The notes under the pieces were generated by a model, which saw only the letters and a program-made list of their open reading frames with translations, did no database searches and was not told the origin of the DNA. Shown here piece by piece: positions 1-5,648 of a stretch of DNA of 7,659 bases. Origin of the DNA: JAZUOT01 sp045604805 (GTDB taxonomy: Bacteria > Bacillota > Clostridia > Oscillospirales > Acutalibacteraceae). The stretch covers positions 1 to 7,659 of the forward strand of contig JAZUOT010000050.1 in the NCBI GenBank assembly GCA_045604805.1, in the 5' to 3' direction. The translations under genes and the position numbers were made by a program. Positions within the stretch are counted from its first letter, which is position 1, and every line of letters begins with the position of its first letter.

Positions 1-1576
1 ATGTAGTAAAGAATGCTGGTAATGTAGTCGTAAAGAACGCTCCAAAGCCACCACCAGCAACTCCCAATGCTACACCTGACCCAACCGAAGCAACTAACGT
101 CCCTATTGCACTTCCAAGTGCCACTCTCTCTTTCGTCTTGCACTTTTGAGAAGGAGATGTTTTATCCACACTCTTAGAACTGCTGACGGAACGAAAACCA
201 TCATAATTATCTTTAACTGGTGTTTTATTCTGCGAAATACCCTTGTCGATTTTTTCATCCACGGTTATGCAGATGATGTCATTATCAATATCATTGTAGA
301 CTGTTTCATCCACGTTTATGTAGATGGTAGCGGAACTAGAACTATTATAATTATCTTCATTCTGCAACATATCATTGTCGATTGTTTCATCCATGATATC
401 ATCGGATGGTATTTTTAACTTCCTCAATCCAACACCTATAGTATCATCTAAAAAGTCCGTCTTTCCATCCCGCAACTTACAGTAATCTATTGAGGAAGCG
501 CCCTTATCAAAAGCACGAGCTGCCTCAAGGAATGATATCCCCCTTTTTTTTGCCGCCTCGCTTAAATTTTTAATTGCAGTGTTTTGCAACTGCACATCTT
601 TTCCATATATATTAACAGAAACAAAGCGATCTAAAATTTTCATATCTTTCTGCTCAATTGATTTAATATCCTGGCCGTCCTTAAGTAACTTAGCACCTTG
701 CTGATTTATTAGAGTATTAATACGCTCAAGTGCTATATCCCAATTTAGTAGATTTTCAGCATATGTTATTGTTTTATCACATTGGGCTAATGGATGTTCC
801 CTATCTAAAAGTATATTCACTTTTATACTACTAGTAAACTCTTCTTTCTCTTTATTCCAATACTCAAAGAGTTTATCAATTGTGTCAATAGAACTTTCAT
901 CATGAGAACCCAGGTAAAGTGTTAGCAAATCTATCGCCCGCTCTGCTGCTTCGCGATTAAATTCTTTATCACTGTCAAATTCTTTCCTTTCAATTAGCCC
1001 CCTATCGATAAGCTCTTCCATTACTGCTACGAGTGTATTTAGCAGCGATTCATCATAAACTTCAAAGTTTTTTTCTTTTACATGTATTTCTGCCTTTTCA
1101 TCTTCATTGGCCAACAAAAAAGCATCAATTGCTTCACTCGCAGCAAGAAAATAGCTTTCTTCATCGCATTTATTATCAGAATCCTCTTTTAATTTATTCT
1201 CAGCTTCATGCACGATATTCTCGAGAGAATAAAACCACTTTTTATTATCAAGGCATTCAATCCCATTAAAAGATCTGGCATAGTTATTGTCTAAAAGTTG
1301 AACTATCTTTTTTAATTCAACTGCACGCTTAAGACCAGTTAGTAGAGCGCCACCAGCTACTTGCTCTAGCTGCTCAAGGCTCAAGCTGTTTGCGTCTGAT
1401 GTTTCATTTCTTCTTTCATACGCAAGCTTTATCGCATCCAGCTCATCTACATCCAACTCGTAACCCAGAATTCTAAATTGCTCAATCGCTTCTTCTTTGT
1501 CTCTGCATTCTGCGAGTAGTTTTATCTCCTCTTTGCTTAAGCCACCCAAATATTTGGACAAAATTTTCCCAGCCAT
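1..1576 (-). CDS. Nif11-like GG-leader protein A, 3' end beyond window
   Basis: The reading frame is open from an ATG at 1576 to the left edge without a stop, giving at least 525 residues, so the C-terminus is missing. Residues 1-76 form a leader ending SLEQLEQVAGG, with the GYELDVDELD stretch typical of Nif11-like leaders; export-coupled cleavage would fall after Gly76. The rest is an acidic, Lys/Glu-rich, probably helical region (about 77-400), a Ser/Asn/Asp-rich linker (about 400-480), and a Gly/Ala/Val-rich hydrophobic stretch from about 485 to the edge that could enter a membrane. The start is supported by GGAGG nine bases upstream and by identity of start and ribosome binding site with gene B. 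Residues 186-222 (ELIDRGLIERKE, then EFNREAAERAI) align with the same positions of gene B, so the two are paralogues. No enzymatic motif was recognised and the function is unknown. Export by a C39-peptidase ABC transporter is inferred from the leader alone. Confidence 0.8.
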   Translation of the reverse strand, partial: MAGKILSKYLGGLSKEEIKLLAECRDKEEAIEQFRILGYELDVDELDAIKLAYERRNETSDANSLSLEQLEQVAGGALLTGLKRAVELKKIVQLLDNNYARSFNGIECLDNKKWFYSLENIVHEAENKLKEDSDNKCDEESYFLAASEAIDAFLLANEDEKAEIHVKEKNFEVYDESLLNTLVAVMEELIDRGLIERKEFDSDKEFNREAAERAIDLLTLYLGSHDESSIDTIDKLFEYWNKEKEEFTSSIKVNILLDREHPLAQCDKTITYAENLLNWDIALERINTLINQQGAKLLKDGQDIKSIEQKDMKILDRFVSVNIYGKDVQLQNTAIKNLSEAAKKRGISFLEAARAFDKGASSIDYCKLRDGKTDFLDDTIGVGLRKLKIPSDDIMDETIDNDMLQNEDNYNSSSSATIYINVDETVYNDIDNDIICITVDEKIDKGISQNKTPVKDNYDGFRSVSSSKSVDKTSPSQKCKTKERVALGSAIGTLVASVGSGVALGVAGGGFGAFFTTTLPAFFTT

Positions 1577-1589
1577 CTCAAAAGCCTCC
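1349..1589 (-). repeat. Leader repeat, copy 1 (gene A)
   Basis: This stretch covers the 76 leader codons of gene A plus 13 upstream bases that include the ribosome binding site. By eye it differs from the copy at 3560-3800 at about 13 positions, roughly 94-95% identity. At protein level 8 of 76 residues differ (positions 9, 16, 22, 37, 48, 56, 57, 59). Similarity collapses directly after the second Gly codon and a few bases beyond the ribosome binding site. Confidence 0.9.
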
Positions 1590-1614
1590 AAACATAAGTG
1601 AACACTCTATGTCT

Positions 1615-1643
1615 ATACTACACCAACACCCATAAATAATCAA
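1615..1643 (-). promoter_or_regulatory. Probable sigma-A promoter of gene A
   Basis: On the minus strand TTGATT (1638-1643) is followed after exactly 17 bp by TAGTAT (1615-1620), 38 bases before the ATG. Each box matches consensus at four of six positions. The spacer ends GGGTGTTGGTG, which is G/T-rich and sits where gene B's promoter has a pure G run. The call rests on spacing, position and this parallel; it is weaker than the gene B promoter. Confidence 0.5.
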
Positions 1644-1708
1644 AATTAAGAATTACTCTTTTGCGAATGTCTGATGAAAAAGCAGATTTTAAATGTAGGT
1701 ACACAGAA

Positions 1709-1743
1709 ACACGAGAACCCGGCTATATGCCAGATTCCCGTGT
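1709..1743 (-). terminator. Hairpin downstream of gene B, possible terminator
   Basis: Arms at 1709-1723 and 1729-1743 enclose a 5-base loop. Read as minus-strand RNA, all 15 positions pair, three of them as G-U wobbles. Read as plus-strand RNA the same three positions are A-C or C-A mismatches, so the structure belongs to the minus strand, downstream of gene B (stop at 1838). The following T run is short (GTGTTTCTG), so termination efficiency is uncertain and it might instead protect the 3' end. Confidence 0.5.
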
Positions 1744-1837
1744 GCGAATAATTTATGTTCCATTTGTCCCATGACAATAAAAACAATGACTAATTTAGTT
1801 GTCATCTCGTGCAGGTGGTTGGTTGTCTCCGTCTGGA

Positions 1838-3787
1838 TTAGGGATTAGGATTTTCATTATTGGTTCCATCGGTGGTGACTTGAGGTATAGAGGGGTTTGC
1901 ATTAACATCAGCGCCGTCGTCGCTTGGCACAAGTGGTTGTTCCGGGTTGACCACATTTTCCTGATTTGTTTTTACTACCTCTTTGGAGCTATCGTTGTCA
2001 CCGCGGCCACTATTTGAATTTATTGGTTGTGAAGAAGACGCCGCCATCACCGCCTCCATATTATCAGTATTAATATTACCTTTACCCATAGTATGCTTTA
2101 TAATGCCCCAACATGTAAACGCAACGGCAGTTGCTATCACAAGTACACCAGTAATTGCAGTACCTGCTAAAAATGCAGCACCTAGACCAAGCGCTGTACT
2201 ACTAGCAAAACAGCTAACAAAAGCTGCAATGCCTCCTTTAAATAGTGCTGGCAACGCTACCGCAAAGCAGTTTCCAAGTATAGCTATTGATCCATTAAGA
2301 GCTGCACTAACAGTAGCCACCGCCATTGTAATAAATGCCCCTGCTCCCGTAGCAATACCGAGCCCTCTTGCTGTATTCTTAGCTGTTGTTAATGGATTGC
2401 TATCATTCACAACATCAGTAACCTCATCATTTATTTTTAGTGGTTCTTCAGGCATATATTCATGTGTTTGATCTATTACAAGGTCCGCAGCATGAGAGTT
2501 TATAAACTGAGCTAAGTTTTTCTTTTCTTCTTCGCTAATTTCTTCCCTTTTTTTCTTAAGCAAATCCCATTGTTTTGGTGTGGCAAAATTAGCCAAAACA
2601 TTAATTGACTTCATGACTGTTATATTATTTTTCGCTTCTGCCATATCATTTTCCGCTTCTGCCGTATCATTTTCCGCTTTTGCCGTATCATTTGCTATCT
2701 TTGTTATTTCTGTCACATTCTCTAACATGTCTGCTCGTAATACAAACTCCTTGCCGCGTTCTATTTTTTTCAATTCAGTAAAATGGGTTAACATCAATTT
2801 TTCCGTTATTTCAGCATCATCGTCAAACTCGACTTCTGGGTATCTATTACAGTTTTCGAGAAGAATTTCTAAAAATTCTTCTCGCATTTTCTTGTGAAGG
2901 ACATTAAAGTCTCTAACTTTTCCAACTGTAATCAAATTCCCGTTCTCAAGTAAGGCGTATCCGTTCCCAACATCAGTCGACGTTTTTCTAACAACAACCG
3001 GTACGTTGTTAAAAGCTTTATTTCCAGGAGCAAAATTTACATTCAGTACACAGTTAATTTTAAGTTCTTTTGAATCATCTACTTCATCAATACGCAAATG
3101 TCCATTCTCTTTTCTGTCGTAGTGAAGTGCTTGAATTTCTATTGCATATCCAGCTGCTCTATTAAAGTAATCACTTTCGTTCTCTTTTTCCTCTCTTTTA
3201 ACTATTCCCTTATCAATAATCAGCTCGGTCAAAATTGCCGCCTCATTTAAGGCACGGGGATCTAAAAGTACAAAATCTTTTTCTGTTTTTCCATTATTTA
3301 TTATTTTGTCATACCTATCTTTTACCGCTTCCACAGCCAAAGAGTCTACTTCGACTTTTGTACTTGTTTCTTCCATAAGCGAATCAACAAAAATCTCTGC
3401 TTTTTGCTCGCTGGTGGGGAGATTTTCCGACCCTAAAGCAGCTATTTTTTCATTCATTTTTTTGCCCAAATCACCATCAGAACTACTTGCTGTTTCTGCG
3501 AATCTTAATAGGTCGTTCTTTCTTTCTCGTCCATAATTAATTTCATGTTCTTTCCTGAAACCACCAGCTACTTGCTCTAGCTGCTCAAGGCTCAAGCTGT
3601 TTGCGTCTGATACTTCATCTTTTCTTTCATACGCAAGCTTTATCACATCCAGCTCATCTACATCCAACTCGTAACCACGAATTCTAAATTGCTCAATCGC
3701 TTCTTCTTTGTCTCTGCACTCTGTGAGTAGTTTTATTTCCTTTTTGCTTAAACCACCCAAATCTTTGGACAAAATTTTCCCAGCCAT
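1838..3787 (-). CDS. Nif11-like GG-leader protein B, 649 residues
   Basis: This is a complete paralogue of gene A with unknown function. Residues 1-76 are a Nif11-like leader ending LEQVAGG; the sequence after Gly76 begins FRKEHEINYG. Residues 77-460 are charged and mostly helix-forming, with no catalytic motif recognised. Residues 365-387 hold heptad repeats of the ENDTAEA type, suggesting a short coiled coil. Residues 474-563 are Gly/Ala-rich and hydrophobic, enough for about three membrane passes. Residues 570-649 are a Ser/Asn/Pro-rich, probably disordered tail. The ATG is preceded by AGGAGG at good spacing and by a strong promoter with a G11 spacer. A 573-residue cargo is far larger than usual for double-glycine leaders. 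It could be an exported effector, pore-former or surface protein; these are inferences. The leader could also be a retained domain that is not cleaved. Confidence 0.85.
   Translation of the reverse strand: MAGKILSKDLGGLSKKEIKLLTECRDKEEAIEQFRIRGYELDVDELDVIKLAYERKDEVSDANSLSLEQLEQVAGGFRKEHEINYGRERKNDLLRFAETASSSDGDLGKKMNEKIAALGSENLPTSEQKAEIFVDSLMEETSTKVEVDSLAVEAVKDRYDKIINNGKTEKDFVLLDPRALNEAAILTELIIDKGIVKREEKENESDYFNRAAGYAIEIQALHYDRKENGHLRIDEVDDSKELKINCVLNVNFAPGNKAFNNVPVVVRKTSTDVGNGYALLENGNLITVGKVRDFNVLHKKMREEFLEILLENCNRYPEVEFDDDAEITEKLMLTHFTELKKIERGKEFVLRADMLENVTEITKIANDTAKAENDTAEAENDMAEAKNNITVMKSINVLANFATPKQWDLLKKKREEISEEEKKNLAQFINSHAADLVIDQTHEYMPEEPLKINDEVTDVVNDSNPLTTAKNTARGLGIATGAGAFITMAVATVSAALNGSIAILGNCFAVALPALFKGGIAAFVSCFASSTALGLGAAFLAGTAITGVLVIATAVAFTCWGIIKHTMGKGNINTDNMEAVMAASSSQPINSNSGRGDNDSSKEVVKTNQENVVNPEQPLVPSDDGADVNANPSIPQVTTDGTNNENPNP
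2628..2690 (-). repeat. Three 21-bp tandem repeats inside gene B
   Basis: Three consecutive 21-bp units (2628-2648, 2649-2669, 2670-2690) differ by only one to three bases each. They encode heptads of the form ENDxAEA at about residues 366-386. A 21-bp unit keeps frame and heptad phase, so unit number could change without disrupting the protein. Confidence 0.8.
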
Positions 3788-3800
3788 CTCAAAAGCCTCC
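3560..3800 (-). repeat. Leader repeat, copy 2 (gene B)
   Basis: This is the partner of the repeat at 1349-1589. It covers the 76 leader codons of gene B and 13 upstream bases with the shared ribosome binding site. The conserved block ends precisely at the Gly-Gly codons on one side and just upstream of AGGAGG on the other. Confidence 0.9.
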
Positions 3801-3829
3801 TAAGTATGAATAAAAAACTTCATATTTAT

Positions 3830-3858
3830 ATTATACACCCCCCCCCCCGAAAAGTCAA
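3830..3858 (-). promoter_or_regulatory. Gene B promoter with G11 spacer, probably phase-variable
   Basis: On the minus strand the -35 box TTGACT (3853-3858; five of six consensus bases) and the perfect -10 box TATAAT (3830-3835) are separated by 17 bp: TTTC, eleven G, TG. The -10 box lies 42 bases before the ATG. An A/T-rich stretch upstream of the -35 box (about 3861-3880) could act as an UP element. Gain or loss of single Gs would move spacer length away from or back to 17 bp, so transcription is expected to switch or grade by slipped-strand mispairing. Confidence 0.85.
3838..3848 (-). repeat. G11 homopolymer tract (C11 on the plus strand)
   Basis: Eleven uninterrupted C on the given strand lie inside the promoter spacer of gene B. 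I noticed no other G or C run of comparable length in this AT-rich window. Runs of this length are prone to polymerase slippage. Confidence 0.95.
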
Positions 3859-4019
3859 TAGGGAAAATAAAAAAAATTTTAGTGCAGAGGTTTACTTTGG
3901 CTTTCAGGCTGGTATTATCTGTAAAAATAAAACACCTAGCAATAAAAAAAGTTTTGCCAGATGTTCGGAATCAATTTATAGAATAAGTTTTGGGCTTCTA
4001 AAAAAATAGCTATTATGCT
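3859..4019. other. AT-rich intergenic stretch without a supported gene
   Basis: This lies between the gene B promoter and the group II intron fragment. It is rich in A and T runs. The only sizeable frame here (plus strand, 3806-4009) crosses the gene B promoter, lacks a ribosome binding site and encodes low-complexity sequence. The fragment's lost 3' part may once have extended into it, but I see no domain V-like hairpin. Confidence 0.5.
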
Positions 4020-4197
4020 GTTTGTATCAGGGACGGGCTTTCATGCCTTTTGCTTAATATTCCTTAGGTTACTGTTTCGCTATCTATTATTATCACCTGC
4101 ACCCCTCTGGATAAAACTTTGAAATCACTATGGTAGTTTGTCTGTAACTAAACCCATTGTGAACTTTCACCACATAGTGATGGCATGCCCGTCATAC
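4020..4197 (-). mobile_element. Probable 5' fragment of a group II intron (domain I)
   Basis: The minus strand starts GTATGACGGGCATGCC, close to the GUGYG start and first stem of bacterial group II introns, especially the IIC type. It continues with GTGGTGAAAGTTCAC, which corresponds to the conserved GGGUGAGAGUCCC-like hairpin of those introns. Pairings support a folded RNA: 4187-4193 with 4032-4038 (7 bp), 4182-4186 with 4043-4047 (5 bp), and 4175-4181 with 4124-4130 (7 bp). The 5' end lies four bases after the T run of the collagen-gene terminator, matching the known habit of IIC introns of inserting behind intrinsic terminators. No reverse transcriptase frame or domain V is visible, so it is truncated; the inner boundary is approximate. 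A different structured RNA is the main alternative. Confidence 0.5.
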
Positions 4198-4201
4198 CAA
4201 G

Positions 4202-4239
4202 AAAAATACCACCGCTTGAGGAGAGGCGGTGGTATTTTT
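4202..4239 (-). terminator. Rho-independent terminator of the collagen-like gene
   Basis: A perfect 14-bp stem (4202-4215 with 4226-4239) with a GC-rich core, ACCACCGC against GCGGTGGT, and a 10-base loop. On the minus strand it ends in TTTTTC, 25 bases after the stop codon. The A/T symmetry would let it work on both strands. Confidence 0.9.
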
Positions 4240-4263
4240 ATGAAATAACTTTCTTTTATTAAG

Positions 4264-5154
4264 CTACTGAATTTGAGTTATGAGAATGTGAGCTGAAACT
4301 GGAACAGTTCCTCCGGCTAGTGGTGTAATAGTAAGTGCTGTGGCATTTCCGGCGGGATTTTGCACAGTCAAAATAGAATTGGCAGTGCCGGTTGTTACGA
4401 TAGACATTCCCACGATCTGTGAGGTACCAGTTGCGCGACCTGCTACCGTGTAAACCAATTCATCTCCATTCAGAGTTAGTACCAATTGACCTGCTTCAGT
4501 TACGCTTACTTGAAATAGTATCTGATAAGTTCCGATCTGTGCTAGATTGAATGAACCAGGACCTGTTCTTACAATATCGGAACCACTATTCGGTCCATCC
4601 TGTGGAAAGCTAACATCTGTTCCAGGAGCAACTGTTTCTGAGTTGTCTGGTGGCATTAGTGCATAGAAGTCTGCGAAATTTAGCACACCACCGGCAGGCC
4701 CTTGAGGTCCCGTTTCGCCGATAGGCCCTTGAGGTCCGGTTTCGCCGATAGGTCCCTGAGGTCCAGTTTCGCCGATAGGCCCCTGAGGTCCAGTTTCACC
4801 GATAGGCCCCTGAGGTCCCGTTTCGCCGATAGGCCCCTGAGGTCCGGTTTCGCCGATAGGTCCCTGAGGTCCGGTTTCACCGATAGGCCCCTGAGGTCCA
4901 GTTTCACCGATAGGCCCCTGAGGTCCAGTTTCACCGATAGGCCCCTGAGGTCCGGTTTCACCGATAGGCCCCTGAGGTCCGGTTTCGCCGATAGGCCCCT
5001 GAGGTCCCCGCGGTCCCCGTGGTCCGCGAGGGCACTTCGGGGTACAGGGACAGTTTCCGTTTTTCTTGCAACAATTATTTAAGCTGCGGTTATTTTCACA
5101 AAAATTATTATTACTGCCATCATTACTTTGAAAAAAATTCATTATATTCGTCAC
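4264..5154 (-). CDS. Collagen-like BclA-type exosporium glycoprotein
   Basis: The product is 296 residues. Residues 1-43 are Asn-rich with six Cys (19, 28, 29, 35, 37, 41). Residues 44-155 are Gly-X-Y triplets: two GPR, then eleven copies of GPQGPIGET, then GPQGPA. Residues 157-296 (ADFYALMPPDN, GTYQILFQVSV, LVLTLNGDEL, PVSAHILITQ) are a beta-rich C-terminal domain of the BclA type, which trimerises. Such proteins form hair-like filaments on the spore surface, with Thr in the triplets as a likely glycosylation site. The N-terminus lacks a recognisable Bacillus-type exosporium motif; the Cys cluster may cross-link it to the coat. The start is uncertain: GTG at 5154 lies only two bases from GAGAGG, while ATG at 5142 (292 residues) lies fourteen bases away. 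A sigma-K-like promoter upstream fits late mother-cell expression. Confidence 0.9.
   Translation of the reverse strand: MTNIMNFFQSNDGSNNNFCENNRSLNNCCKKNGNCPCTPKCPRGPRGPRGPQGPIGETGPQGPIGETGPQGPIGETGPQGPIGETGPQGPIGETGPQGPIGETGPQGPIGETGPQGPIGETGPQGPIGETGPQGPIGETGPQGPIGETGPQGPAGGVLNFADFYALMPPDNSETVAPGTDVSFPQDGPNSGSDIVRTGPGSFNLAQIGTYQILFQVSVTEAGQLVLTLNGDELVYTVAGRATGTSQIVGMSIVTTGTANSILTVQNPAGNATALTITPLAGGTVPVSAHILITQIQ
4711..5007 (-). repeat. Eleven 27-bp collagen repeats
   Basis: Eleven 27-bp units each encode GPQGPIGET (residues 50-148). Units vary only at third positions, for example CGAAAC versus TGAAAC at the Glu-Thr junction and GGTCCT versus GGCCCT. Unit number could change in frame by recombination or slippage. 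All sizeable frames on either strand in this stretch are by-products of the repeat. Confidence 0.95.
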
Positions 5155-5191
5155 GACCTCTCTTGTGAAAACTATAAGCGACTTACATTAC

Positions 5192-5218
5192 ATAATATGT
5201 TTTTTGGGATTAGATGGT
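5192..5218 (-). promoter_or_regulatory. Possible sigma-K promoter of the collagen-like gene
   Basis: The minus strand has AC (5217-5218), a 17-bp gap, then CATATTAT (5192-5199), matching the AC-N16/17-CATAnnnT pattern of sigma-K promoters, 37 bases before the GTG. This is a short motif, so chance agreement is possible; the support comes from position and the spore-surface role of the gene. Confidence 0.4.
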
Positions 5219-5411
5219 GATTGTGATAATAAACGCTAGTAGTTTTTGCTTAATGGGAGCAAGGTACAATACCCCTATTTATTTTTGAGAGAGCAAATAT
5301 TAAGAATCAGGCATATTATGTTAAAAAGAGAATAAGATTTTCAGAAGATCAGCTATGATGAAATTCTGGATATTCACTTTACTTACAAAAATTCAAAGCG
5401 AGGTGCCTGAT

Positions 5412-5648
5412 ATGAAACGCCAAGCAATTATATCGATAGGTTCTGTCACCTATGCCATGAAGGCGAAAGATTTACTAATGAACAAATATGGTATAAGAGC
5501 AATTGTAGAGAAAAATTCTCTGAGCAGAAAAACAGCAGGATGTTCTTATGGATTGTATATCAAAGGTAACATTGAAGAAGCTCATAAAATATTGATTGCA
5601 AACGGAATCAAGACGAATGGGATAATATATGGGAATGATGATAGATGA
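5412..5648 (+). CDS. DUF3343 protein, putative Se/S carrier
   Basis: The product is 78 residues from the ATG at 5412, chosen because GAGGTG lies seven bases upstream and the family pattern starts here; the in-frame ATG at 5355 would add 19 residues with no ribosome binding site. It shows the small alpha/beta fold typical of DUF3343 (Pfam Se_S_carrier): IISIGSVTYAMKAKDLL, then a strand around IRAIVEK, then the conserved Cys in TAGCSYGLYI, and a helix IEEAHKIL. The Cys is the proposed carrier of selenium or sulfur, an assignment based on genomic association and not on proven chemistry. The stop codon overlaps the next gene's ATG by four bases (ATGA), so translation is coupled. The pairing with a desulfurase-like enzyme supports a joint role in moving Se or S. 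Confidence 0.85.
   Translation: MKRQAIISIGSVTYAMKAKDLLMNKYGIRAIVEKNSLSRKTAGCSYGLYIKGNIEEAHKILIANGIKTNGIIYGNDDR

Noticed and set aside
146..418. Plus-strand frame rich in Ile and His
   Set aside because: It is antisense to the Asp/Asn-rich linker of gene A, which is open across the whole stretch and has leader, promoter and ribosome binding site.
1983..2471. Plus-strand hydrophobic frame of 162 codons
   Set aside because: It is the antisense of the Gly/Ala-rich hydrophobic segment of gene B, where complementary codons also give hydrophobic residues. No start signals.
3806..4009. Plus-strand frame of 67 codons in the intergenic region
   Set aside because: It reads through the gene B promoter and the C11 tract, has no ribosome binding site and gives low-complexity sequence.
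4711..5007. CRISPR-like array
   Set aside because: The 27-bp units are directly adjacent without spacers and encode Gly-X-Y triplets, so this is a coding repeat.
4702..5082. Long plus-strand frame and an extra minus-strand frame with regular Arg/Leu-rich repeats
   Set aside because: They are out-of-frame readings of the 27-bp collagen repeats; a 27-bp period keeps every frame free of stops. No ribosome binding site or family match.
5221..5354. Sigma-A promoter for the DUF3343-aminotransferase pair (for example TACAAT near 5265)
   Set aside because: No -35 box of acceptable quality lies at 16-18 bp from TACAAT or from the TATTAT near 5314, so no promoter can be assigned by eye.
5355..5411. 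Nineteen-residue N-terminal extension of the DUF3343 protein
   Set aside because: The ATG at 5355 has no ribosome binding site, while the ATG at 5412 has GAGGTG at good spacing and begins where the family begins.
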